Shown: positions 1 through 5,925 of the stretch, piece by piece
How the letters are laid out: every line of letters starts with the position of its first letter
How positions within the stretch are numbered: the stretch's first letter is position 1
IMG/VR virus record: IMGVR_UViG_3300021959_004739
Location: 1-25,593 of that record
Length of the DNA: 25,593 nt
Source of the DNA: a virus
Reading direction: 5' to 3' (one strand)
Notes under the pieces: generated by a model
What the model was told of the DNA's origin: nothing
What the model saw: the letters and a program-made list of their open reading frames with translations, nothing else
Database searches by the model: none
Made by a program: the position numbers and the translations under genes

Positions 1-57
1 CCTTTGCTTTATTAATTATAGTAATACTATAGCACCTTTAGAAGCAAAGGTCAAGAA

Positions 58-91
58 AAAAGGTGCCAAAATGTTGGAATTGGCACCTTTT
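58..91 (-). terminator. Rho-independent terminator after the outer-membrane protein gene
   Basis: Read on the minus strand, a 12-bp stem (AAAAGGTGCCAA paired with its complement, positions 91-80 and 69-58) closes a 10-base loop and is followed by a T-rich run. It begins 11 bases past the stop codon of the gene at 103-726 and is correctly oriented to end that transcript. Confidence 0.85.
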
Positions 92-102
92 GGGTAGTTT
101 TA

Positions 103-726
103 TTAGAAGTTTACGTTAAATGTTAACGCAAATTCTCTATCAACTGAATTCAAGTCTGAATCTAAATCTTGCATTAAAGCAACTTGTACAGATGCTTTAT
201 CGCTTACTGGAACTGCAACGCCTAGTTCTGCATATGCGTCTTTTCTAGAAAAATCAAACAAGTCACCTTCTAATGATGAAATGTCATATCCTAGTTCTGC
301 ATAAGGAACTACTAATCCTGCATCAAATGCAGCACCAACGTATGGACTAATTCTTAACTCGTCTTTAGTAAAAGAATCGCCTACAGTATAATGTACTTCT
401 GGAGCAGCATAAAAGGTTACACGTGGTGCTTCACCTGTTACTGAATCTGCTACAGCAGTTGTAAAAAGTTTACCGATAGTGAAACGATAGTCATCAGTTG
501 CATCGTCGTCAATAAACTGAACTTGGCCATAAACAGTGCCAAAGTCGTGTTTGATGCCATATACATTTGCTGTATCAGCAAAGTCATAACTAGCACCAGT
601 GCCTGCAGATAAAGTAGTTTTATCTGATGTTATGTTAATGTTCATACTGGCATCATCGAAATTGTCAGCATAAGCAATTGGTGCAATCGCCAAAGCGAAA
701 GCAAGTGATAGTATTAGTTTTTTCAT
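103..726 (-). CDS. Phage-encoded outer-membrane beta-barrel protein
   Basis: The 207-residue product starts with a clear Sec signal peptide: MKK, then a hydrophobic run to about residue 18, and a likely cleavage after AYA at residue 20. The mature part alternates polar and hydrophobic residues as beta-barrel strands do, and the protein ends FNVNF. A C-terminal aromatic residue is the usual recognition signal for the BAM outer-membrane insertase. No enzyme motif is visible. It resembles small Opa/OmpA-type barrels in size and style, but I do not recognise the exact family. An AGGAA ribosome site precedes the ATG. The gene is followed by a strong terminator and lies downstream of the peroxiredoxin gene on the same strand. 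A role in altering the infected cell surface, such as excluding other phages or aiding uptake, is inference only. Confidence 0.75.
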   Translation of the reverse strand: MKKLILSLAFALAIAPIAYADNFDDASMNINITSDKTTLSAGTGASYDFADTANVYGIKHDFGTVYGQVQFIDDDATDDYRFTIGKLFTTAVADSVTGEAPRVTFYAAPEVHYTVGDSFTKDELRISPYVGAAFDAGLVVPYAELGYDISSLEGDLFDFSRKDAYAELGVAVPVSDKASVQVALMQDLDSDLNSVDREFALTFNVNF

Positions 727-822
727 TTTTATTATTTCCTATAATTTTAAAGAACGCAAAATGCGCCCCCTTGTCCAACACTGATTTTATTTAAAGAATA
801 CATAGATAAACTTATATGCTAT

Positions 823-1401
823 TTAAACTTCAGTGCCTTTAATGTCTTTAATAAAGGTGAACTTTTCAGTCTGACTGCTTAGATATTCAATAACTTTCTC
901 AGGTGCTGTTTCACCATAAGGGTCGCTATCGGCGCCATCGCAGTTTTTGCCTGGCTCTTCAAACCATGCTTCGACTACACCGTCATTAATGACAGCCGCA
1001 TATCGCCATGAACGTTGCCCAAAACCTAAATGCCGTTTGTCAACTAGCATTCCCATCATTTGTGTAAACAGTGCATTGCCATCTGGAATGACCTTTACCC
1101 TTTCTACACATTGGTCTTTGGCCCATTTGTTCATAACAAATGCGTCATTAACAGAAATGCAGTAAATTTCATCTACTCCCATTTCTTTAATCTTGTTGTA
1201 ATTCTCTTCAAATCCTGGTAGCTGATATGTACTACATGTTGGTGTAAACGCTCCTGGTAAGCTGAATAATACTACTCTTTTTCCAGCAAAGTATTCGCTG
1301 CCGTCGACATCTTGCCAACGATAAGGGTTTGGTCCTTCGATGGATTCATCTCGAACTCTGGTTTTAAAAACCACGTTAGGTATTTGTACACCTTCTCTCA
1401 T
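823..1401 (-). CDS. Peroxiredoxin (Prx5-like, AhpC/TSA superfamily)
   Basis: The 192-residue protein carries the peroxiredoxin active-site motif PGAFTPTC at residues 49-56, with Cys56 as the peroxidatic cysteine. The arginine that usually activates it probably lies in the WRYAAV segment. The FTPTC form and the length point to the Prx5/hybrid type, which reduces hydrogen peroxide and organic peroxides using glutathione/glutaredoxin or thioredoxin. Other cysteines (in YCISV, DQCVE, KNCDG) could resolve the disulfide, but I cannot say which does. An AAAGGAAC ribosome site lies upstream of the ATG. A glutaredoxin is encoded at 4370-4624 and could be its reductant (inference). Such a protein would protect infected cells from oxidative stress, which is relevant here because porphyrin intermediates made by the hem operon are photo-oxidants. 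Confidence 0.92.
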   Translation of the reverse strand: MREGVQIPNVVFKTRVRDESIEGPNPYRWQDVDGSEYFAGKRVVLFSLPGAFTPTCSTYQLPGFEENYNKIKEMGVDEIYCISVNDAFVMNKWAKDQCVERVKVIPDGNALFTQMMGMLVDKRHLGFGQRSWRYAAVINDGVVEAWFEEPGKNCDGADSDPYGETAPEKVIEYLSSQTEKFTFIKDIKGTEV

Positions 1402-1512
1402 AGTGTGTTAGTTCCTTTAATAATATAAATTGTATTACAGATAGTATTTAATTTATTTCAATACCCTGTCTGCTAGATCTGAGTGCATTTTTAATAATAT
1501 GGAAAAATTTAT

Positions 1513-1586
1513 TGGCAGGCAAACAAGGAATCGAACCTCAGTTTACAGTTTTGGAGACTGTCGTGTTACCACTACACCATTCACCC
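1513..1586 (-). tRNA. tRNA-Trp (anticodon CCA)
   Basis: The minus strand from 1586 to 1513 folds as a full cloverleaf. The 7-bp acceptor stem is GGGTGAA with TTTGCCT and contains three G-U wobbles. The D stem is GTGT/ACAC. The anticodon stem ACAGT/ACTGT closes the loop CTCCAAA, giving anticodon CCA. The T stem TGAGG/CCTTG, with a loop TTCGATT, contains two wobbles. The discriminator is G, as bacterial tRNA-Trp requires, and the 3' CCA is encoded. The gene begins roughly ten bases after the probable end of the tmRNA coding piece, with no terminator between them, so both RNAs are probably cut from one precursor. The wobble-rich acceptor stem is unusual but leaves no mismatch. Confidence 0.9.
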
Positions 1587-1649
1587 TTTGTCAATAAAGT
1601 GCAACTTTTCTGTTGCCAGGTAAGTTGCCAACCCCGTTACCTAGTTAGA

Positions 1650-1679
1650 CTAGGCAGCAAGAGCAAAATTATTGTTTGC
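1650..1679 (-). other. tmRNA tag-peptide reading frame (resume codon to stop)
   Basis: On the minus strand the resume codon GCA at 1679-1677 opens a frame encoding ANNNFALAA followed by TAG. With the alanine carried by tmRNA itself, the full tag would be AANNNFALAA. The ALAA end is the typical protease degron recognised by ClpXP-type proteases. The sequence ATAGAC just before the resume codon resembles the conserved TAGTC element that sets the reading frame in bacterial tmRNA. Confidence 0.9.
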
Positions 1680-1763
1680 GTCTATAAAGTTGCTTGATTT
1701 ACGGTCATCGCCTACCGGTAACTCCACGTTCTCTCATACATCAGTCGATCCTAGTTCGCCCCC

Positions 1764-1831
1764 ATCATAAACACATTGGGATTGTATTGTTCCACGGACG
1801 GTCTTGATACAAACATCGTCCAATGTGCTTA
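1764..1831 (-). other. Excised spacer of the permuted tmRNA precursor
   Basis: This 68-base segment lies between the CCA of the acceptor piece and the first G of the coding piece. Its ends are complementary (1831-1820 with 1779-1768, one G-U), and they extend the acceptor stem into one nearly continuous 23-bp helix broken only by one C-A opposition. An inner GGACG/CGTCC hairpin caps it. In known two-piece tmRNAs this segment is removed to give two separate RNAs held together by base pairing. Confidence 0.8.
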
Positions 1832-1897
1832 TGGTGGAGGCGCGGGGTACCGCCCCCCGGTCCTGTCTGTCGTTGATTGGCTTCAACGTTACAGTTA

Positions 1898-1928
1898 TAT
1901 TTATACTATCATATTATTGGTTTGTCAA
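1898..1928 (-). promoter_or_regulatory. tmRNA promoter: TTGACA-N17-TATAAA overlapping a TATAAATA late motif
   Basis: On the minus strand TTGACA (1928-1923) is followed after exactly 17 bases by TATAAA (1905-1900). The -10 box is also the first six bases of TATAAATA (1905-1898), the T4-type late promoter octamer. The start would fall about 1891, immediately before the acceptor piece. The overlap could allow both early and late transcription. Confidence 0.8.
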
Positions 1929-1930
1929 CC

Positions 1931-1958
1931 AAAAAAATAGGCCCCGAAGGACCTATTT
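1931..1958 (-). terminator. UUCG-loop terminator after the cold-shock gene
   Basis: On the minus strand AAATAGGTCC pairs with GGGCCTATTT (one G-U) around a TTCG tetraloop and runs into seven T's. It lies 17 bases past the stop of the cold-shock gene and just upstream of the tmRNA promoter, so it separates the two units. Confidence 0.92.
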
Positions 1959-1974
1959 TCTAAAAATATTCTAC

Positions 1975-2178
1975 TTATGAAGGTCGAATATCTGATGCTT
2001 GAGGACCTTTAGGTCCCTCTGCCATTTCGTAAGTAACGGCTTGATTCTCTTGTAGAGATTTATATCCGTCGCCTGAAATAGCTGAGAAATGAGCGAATAC
2101 ATCTTTTCCGCCGTCGTCTGGAGTAATGAAGCCAAAACCTTTGTCTGCATTAAACCATTTTACTTTTCCTGTTGCCAT
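1975..2178 (-). CDS. Cold-shock domain protein (CspA family)
   Basis: A 67-residue single cold-shock domain, the normal length for this family. Both RNA-binding motifs are intact: RNP1 in KGFGFI (about residues 14-19) and RNP2 in DVFAHF (about 26-31). The start GKVKWFN is typical. These proteins bind single-stranded RNA or DNA and loosen mRNA structure or act as antiterminators. The AAGGAAATAAAATG start context is good. It is the last gene of the unit driven from the promoter at 2957-2985 and is followed by a strong terminator. A role in remodelling host or phage mRNA during infection is inferred. Confidence 0.95.
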   Translation of the reverse strand: MATGKVKWFNADKGFGFITPDDGGKDVFAHFSAISGDGYKSLQENQAVTYEMAEGPKGPQASDIRPS

Positions 2179-2198
2179 TTTATTTCCTTAGTTATTAA

Positions 2199-2516
2199 TT
2201 ATGCCGCCTGTCTTTCTACTTCTTTGTCTTTCACGACATGGGTAGCTGACTTCTTGCCTGTTTCTGGTCGGATAGGCTCCAACCATGAGTCCGCTATGTA
2301 TGCTTTAGGTGAATCTCCAAACTGATTTTTTAATCCAGTTGCTTCAATCCACCAGTAATGATCTGTCACAGGACACATGCATGAGACACCTCTGAAATCA
2401 AAAGTATCATTCTGCTTGTACTTTCCAATGTATTCTTTCACAAGGACGATCTTGCCAATATTCTCAGGTCTAACTGAGTGTATTACTTTTGCTAAATCAC
2501 CTTGATCACACTTCAT
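2199..2516 (-). CDS. Hypothetical protein, 105 aa
   Basis: I do not recognise the family. The product is soluble-looking and has an N-terminal MKCDQGDLAKVIHS segment, a central CMCPVTDHYWWIEA segment and a lysine/glutamate-rich tail. The N-terminal half, with GKIVLVKEYIG and the downstream WW pair, resembles small beta-rich SH3-like folds, but this is only an impression. Its start codon directly follows the stop of the DUF454 gene and it sits 20 bases upstream of the cold-shock gene, so the three are probably one operon. Confidence 0.75.
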   Translation of the reverse strand: MKCDQGDLAKVIHSVRPENIGKIVLVKEYIGKYKQNDTFDFRGVSCMCPVTDHYWWIEATGLKNQFGDSPKAYIADSWLEPIRPETGKKSATHVVKDKEVERQAA

Positions 2517-2517
2517 A

Positions 2518-2937
2518 TTACTTTAACCAAGCTACTCGCTTTCCTTCTTTAACACGTCGAGCGTGTTCCTTTTCTGAGCCAGGATATCGCCAAGCCCAGA
2601 TTGCTACTAGCACCATTGCACCACCACTCCACATAACTGCTTTCAGATTCTCTGTAGCAAACCATGTAAAGATAATAGTTGATGCCATTACCAATATCAT
2701 TAAGTACTTCCCCTTTGTAGGGAAAACACGTTTTTTATTCCAATTTGTTAAGAACTTACCAAACCAAGGATGATTATATAACCATGCCTCCATTTTAGGT
2801 GAACTCTTAGCAAAGGCCCATGCAGCAATTACTAAAAATATGCTGAATGGAATACCTGGAGTAACGATTCCAATGTAGGCTAAACCTACACAAAGGAAAC
2901 CAATACCCATGTACATATATCTTTTTATTTGATTCAT
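2518..2937 (-). CDS. DUF454 (YbaN-like) inner-membrane protein
   Basis: The 139-residue protein matches the DUF454 layout. It has an N-terminal membrane hairpin with the motif GIVTPGIPFSIFLVIAAWAFAKSSP (residues about 23-47), then the conserved YNHPWFGKFLTNW segment, a basic stretch, and two more hydrophobic helices (about 79-115). The charged tail ends in KRVAWLK. The family is widespread in bacterial inner membranes and its function is unknown. A well-placed AAGGTGG ribosome site precedes the ATG, and a consensus promoter lies about 20 bases further upstream. As the first gene of an apparently early unit it may alter the host membrane, which is inference. Confidence 0.88.
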   Translation of the reverse strand: MNQIKRYMYMGIGFLCVGLAYIGIVTPGIPFSIFLVIAAWAFAKSSPKMEAWLYNHPWFGKFLTNWNKKRVFPTKGKYLMILVMASTIIFTWFATENLKAVMWSGGAMVLVAIWAWRYPGSEKEHARRVKEGKRVAWLK

Positions 2938-2956
2938 TAATATACCACCTTGTTAT

Positions 2957-2985
2957 ATTATATAGTGTGCAATGCTTTTTGTCAA
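2957..2985 (-). promoter_or_regulatory. Consensus sigma70-type promoter for the DUF454-cold-shock unit
   Basis: On the minus strand TTGACA (2985-2980), a spacer of exactly 17 bases, then TATAAT (2962-2957). Both boxes match the consensus completely. It begins right at the stop codon of the PAAR gene and points at the gene starting at 2937. It should be read by unmodified host RNA polymerase and therefore be active early. Confidence 0.9.
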
Positions 2986-4059
2986 CTAGGATCTGACTGG
3001 ACGGAATATACCTGTCACACGTCCTCGAGACTGTGTCCATCCGCCTTTCCAGCTATTAGTAATCGTTCCACCCGATGGATTGTTATTAGTGGCACTCGCT
3101 TTATCACTTTGGTTACCGCCAACAAAAGAATAAACTCCTGGCGACGGAACAGTGTATATAAAGTTAACGTGACTGTAGTCCCAGACTACAATGTCACCCG
3201 GTTGACCATCTGATAGTGGTATAGGAACACCACCATATAAACTTGTTTTATCTCTAAAGTCATATGCTCTAGCACTTTGCATATATTTGTAACCTGTACG
3301 TTTTAGTACCCAATTACAAAATCCTGCACACCAAGGTGTTTGATCGTCTTGCCAATATGCCGTAGCCGGAAAGCCTAACTCTGACCATAAATTAAGAATA
3401 TTAGGATTTTTCCCTACAACTGCTGGCCTTGGATCTCCTCTAGGAGGAGTAAATCCTAATTCATCCCATTGATTATTATTAGCTTCTGCTAGTACTTGAC
3501 TTAAGAATCCTGGAATACCATCTGCTGCCGCTGTTGAATTTGCTGCACTTGCATCAACCAAGGCTTGTTCGTTTGTTCCTAAATCATCAACACCTGCTGC
3601 TGGAGCACCTTCATACCTTACTGGTACCTGATTCTCTGCAATAGTTCCGTTGGCTTGTCCACCACCTGTTGCACCTACATCCGGTGGGTTTTCAATTGCT
3701 TCTTGTATAACTGCATTGATTGCTGCTGCCTGTGCCGGCGAAAGTATAATAGGTGGTACATATCCTTCGTTGGCCCAAACATTGGGTGATCCTGTTTCTG
3801 CTGCATTAGCGACCCAACTTCCGTGTCCGCCAGTTGCATCGTTCTTACGATGAACAGGAATATTATTAATCCAAACACTTAATGAGCCGCCTGTAGCAGG
3901 GTCACCACATTTGGTGGTATCGCCTATACGTACAGTTTGTTCGTTATTAGTAAACACATCTGGAGAACCAACTGCGTATGGTTCTTGATGAAATGGATTG
4001 GGCGTAGGACTTGCATGTCCTTTGTGCTTGTCTACATTTGTTCTTACTACTTCTGGCAT
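2986..4059 (-). CDS. PAAR spike-tip protein fused to a CHAP-type peptidoglycan hydrolase
   Basis: The 357-residue protein has two parts. Residues 1 to about 100 form a PAAR-like domain (DUF4150 style) with GSP.VFTN, VRIGDTTKC and a repeated GSPNVWANEG block. PAAR cones sharpen the tip of phage and type VI secretion spikes. After a low-complexity linker rich in A, G and N, residues about 200-357 match the TIGR02594/CHAP amidase type. The catalytic Cys is in TPWCAGFCNW (Cys244), His in DYSHVNF (His297), and a polar GGNQ follows. The likely job is to pierce the outer membrane and cut peptidoglycan during DNA injection, replacing the lysozyme of T4 gp5. No Shine-Dalgarno sequence is visible; instead the octamer GATAAGTA sits five bases before the ATG. 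It lies downstream of the nrd genes on the same strand. Confidence 0.88.
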   Translation of the reverse strand: MPEVVRTNVDKHKGHASPTPNPFHQEPYAVGSPDVFTNNEQTVRIGDTTKCGDPATGGSLSVWINNIPVHRKNDATGGHGSWVANAAETGSPNVWANEGYVPPIILSPAQAAAINAVIQEAIENPPDVGATGGGQANGTIAENQVPVRYEGAPAAGVDDLGTNEQALVDASAANSTAAADGIPGFLSQVLAEANNNQWDELGFTPPRGDPRPAVVGKNPNILNLWSELGFPATAYWQDDQTPWCAGFCNWVLKRTGYKYMQSARAYDFRDKTSLYGGVPIPLSDGQPGDIVVWDYSHVNFIYTVPSPGVYSFVGGNQSDKASATNNNPSGGTITNSWKGGWTQSRGRVTGIFRPVRS

Positions 4060-4071
4060 GCTAGTACTTAT

Positions 4072-4365
4072 CTAATTTGATAGTGCTATACCTGTTGTAG
4101 TCTGTGTATATTGTTTACTAATGTTATCTTCTGTTTTAGCAACACAACTTACTGCGTTTGCTTTAAGCATAAATTTGCCATCTGGTGATACACTAAACAT
4201 AAATGGTGCAAGACCTAATCCTTTTTGTTGTGCAATAAGTACCATTGGCTTGTGCAATGTATAATGTGTATCAGTTTCTTCTTCTAGACGTCCTACAATT
4301 TCTTCGCCTGACGCAAGTTTAAAGGAGACATTATCGCCTACTTTGTATGGTGTTTCAATTAACAT
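4072..4365 (-). CDS. Hypothetical protein, 97 aa, Sm-like/beta-barrel impression
   Basis: I do not firmly recognise this protein. The N-terminal half reads KVGDNVSFKLASGEEIVGRLEEE followed by YTLHKP, a pattern seen in small Sm-like or Tudor-like barrels that bend around an xGEEIxGRL strand. The C-terminal quarter is rich in S, T and N. The gene starts four bases after the glutaredoxin stop codon with a short AGGAT before it, and its own stop is 12 bases from the PAAR gene, so it is embedded in the same operon. Function unknown. Confidence 0.75.
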   Translation of the reverse strand: MLIETPYKVGDNVSFKLASGEEIVGRLEEETDTHYTLHKPMVLIAQQKGLGLAPFMFSVSPDGKFMLKANAVSCVAKTEDNISKQYTQTTTGIALSN

Positions 4366-4369
4366 ATTA

Positions 4370-4624
4370 TTATCCTAGTGAGTGTCCAGTACCGTTATAA
4401 CCTGTGTCTTCAACGTATTTGATTAATTCGTTGTAACCACCGATCTTTTCTCCGCGTACTGTGATTTGAGGGAATGTTCGTGCTGTTGGGAACTTTTCAA
4501 AGAGTTGCTCACGAGTAAAGTCTTCGTCTAATTGTTTGTAGACAAATTCAAACTGGTTCGATTCACAAAACTTCTTAGCCCTATCACAGTACGGACATGC
4601 TGGTTTTCCGTATATTTCTATCAT
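4370..4624 (-). CDS. Glutaredoxin
   Basis: An 84-residue glutaredoxin with the dithiol active site CPYC at residues 10-13, the cis-proline region TFPQITV near residue 50 and the glutathione-binding GGYNEL following it. The fold is complete at the normal short length. In T4-like phages such proteins return electrons to the phage class I ribonucleotide reductase, and this one lies downstream of nrdA and nrdB in the same direction. It could also recycle the peroxiredoxin at 823-1401 (inference). Confidence 0.95.
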   Translation of the reverse strand: MIEIYGKPACPYCDRAKKFCESNQFEFVYKQLDEDFTREQLFEKFPTARTFPQITVRGEKIGGYNELIKYVEDTGYNGTGHSLG

Positions 4625-4627
4625 GTT

Positions 4628-4795
4628 TTATCCTACGTAAATAGTTTCTTTCTTTTTATTAATTACCTTAACCATGATAGCACCAGCGTTCTTCTTGGAT
4701 ATTGCCGCATTGATAGCTGTGGCTTCAGTACCGTAAGTACCGTAAGTTGTCCACACTTCGAAAGGGGAATGTCTTCTAAATTGAACTCTGAACAT
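4628..4795 (-). CDS. Small basic protein, 55 aa
   Basis: A short reading frame between nrdB and the glutaredoxin gene. The product starts MFRVQFRRHSPFEVW, contains TTYGTYGTEATAINAAISKK and ends KKKETIYVG. It is basic with no membrane segment. The alternating pattern and the repeated TYG suggest a compact beta-alpha unit, but I do not recognise a family. It fills the gap between two real genes on their strand, with stop and start three bases from the glutaredoxin ATG, which supports it as a real gene. GATAAGTA lies exactly five bases before the ATG. Confidence 0.7.
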   Translation of the reverse strand: MFRVQFRRHSPFEVWTTYGTYGTEATAINAAISKKNAGAIMVKVINKKKETIYVG

Positions 4796-4807
4796 ACTAT
4801 TACTTAT

Positions 4808-5911
4808 CTAAAGTTGGAAACCTTCGAATGTCTTATCATCAACATCTTGCTTAACTCCGCCAATAATATAACTCTCGATTTCAGTCTCTTGTGGAGCAAC
4901 TTGTAGCCCTGAGCTACTTAACCAATGTTGTGTCCATGGTAGAGGATTTTGTGTAATAGGACGATCATAGATTGTTTCAAGCCCTAATGCTTTAAGTCTC
5001 TTGTTAGCAATAAACTCTACGTATGCATGTAACAAGTTTGCATTAAGTCCTACAATAGAACCTTTTTCAAACAAGTAGTCTGCCCAACGCTTCTCTTCTT
5101 CAACACAAGTGCGCCACATCTCATATGTATCTTGTTCACACTCTTTTGCAATCTTAATAAAGTCTGGGTCATCGTCACCTTTAGCCCAATGCTTTAAAAT
5201 GTGTGTTGATAAGTTTAAGTGAGTTGCTTCGTCACGAGCAATAAGTGAAATAATCTTTGCTGATCCTTCCATCTTCTTTAACTCGCCAAATGCAAACGTA
5301 CATGCAAATGAAACATAAAAACGTAAACCTTCTAAAATGTTTACAGTCATCATCGCTTTGTACAATTGCTTCTTAACTTCGTATTCGGTACCTTTACCTT
5401 TATAGAAAAAGTTTGTTGCCATTTCGTGAAACTTGTCGTACTCACGTGAAACACTTTCTGCTCTTGCAATAATTTCTTCGTCGTCTAAGATAGTATCAAA
5501 TACTTCTGCTGGATCAGAATAAACATTTTTTACAATGTGTGTATATGAACGACTGTGAATAGTTTCTTGGAAGTCCCATGCTACAATACAACTTTCTAAT
5601 TCTGGATTAGAACAGTAAGGCAAAAAGTTTAAACAAGGTCCACGTCCTTGCACACTGTCAAGCAGTGTCTGATACTTTAAGTTTGAAGTGAAGATATGCT
5701 TTTGTGCTTCTGTAAATTCTGCATAGTCTCCTCGATCTTTTTGTAGTGATACTTCTTCTGGTCTCCAAAAATAGCCAAGCATGGTTTGATTGAGTTTGTC
5801 ATATTCCGGGTAACGGAATACGTCATAACGTTGTGTGTTTTGATCTTCACCAAAGAACATGTACTGCTTTGTGAAGTCTACTTTATTTCTATTAAAAACT
5901 GTCTTTGCCAC
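4808..5911 (-). CDS. nrdB: Ribonucleoside-diphosphate reductase class Ia, beta subunit
   Basis: The 367-residue protein is the radical-generating small subunit. The tyrosyl-radical segment HSRSYTHIV places the radical Tyr at residue 123, equivalent to E. coli Tyr122. Diiron ligands are recognisable in WDFQETIH and in the later ARDEATHL helix, and the C-terminal tail FEGFQL is the peptide that docks onto NrdA. Length is near the E. coli protein. With NrdA it reduces ribonucleotides to deoxyribonucleotides for phage DNA synthesis and needs oxygen to form its cofactor. It starts 14 bases after the nrdA stop and is followed by genes for a 55-residue protein and glutaredoxin. Confidence 0.97.
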   Translation of the reverse strand: MAKTVFNRNKVDFTKQYMFFGEDQNTQRYDVFRYPEYDKLNQTMLGYFWRPEEVSLQKDRGDYAEFTEAQKHIFTSNLKYQTLLDSVQGRGPCLNFLPYCSNPELESCIVAWDFQETIHSRSYTHIVKNVYSDPAEVFDTILDDEEIIARAESVSREYDKFHEMATNFFYKGKGTEYEVKKQLYKAMMTVNILEGLRFYVSFACTFAFGELKKMEGSAKIISLIARDEATHLNLSTHILKHWAKGDDDPDFIKIAKECEQDTYEMWRTCVEEEKRWADYLFEKGSIVGLNANLLHAYVEFIANKRLKALGLETIYDRPITQNPLPWTQHWLSSSGLQVAPQETEIESYIIGGVKQDVDDKTFEGFQL

Positions 5912-5925
5912 TGTGTGTGTTTCCT

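Larger units (their letters stand above)
1596..1891 (-). ncRNA. ssrA: tmRNA, circularly permuted two-piece form
   Basis: This is the trans-translation RNA that rescues stalled ribosomes, in the permuted arrangement known from alphaproteobacteria. The tRNA 3' half is transcribed first. It contains a T-arm-like hairpin (CGGGG, loop GGCGGTA, CCCCG), then CGCCTCC, discriminator A and CCA at 1842-1832. A 68-base spacer follows. The coding piece begins GGGGGCG at 1763-1757, which pairs fully with CGCCTCC (one G-U) to make the acceptor stem. It then has the conserved TAGGATCGAC segment and a tag reading frame at 1679-1650. A CCTAG/CTAGG hairpin and pseudoknot-like stems follow, with the 3' end near 1596 (approximate). 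The T loop lacks the usual TTC sequence. The 5' end near 1891 is inferred from the promoter. SmpB, the protein partner, is not encoded in this window and would come from the host. Confidence 0.9.

Noticed and set aside
1-50. CCTTTGCTT and AAGCAAAGG form an inverted repeat near the left edge.
   Set aside because: The 32-base loop and lack of a T run make it a poor terminator, and no function can be tied to it.
747-768. Short CGCA/TGCG hairpin between the peroxiredoxin and barrel genes as a terminator.
   Set aside because: The stem is only four to five pairs and the T tract is interrupted.
1562-1596. TTGACA directly before tRNA-Trp as a promoter.
   Set aside because: The matching -10 position falls inside the tRNA and reads TGGTAA, so it is probably chance.
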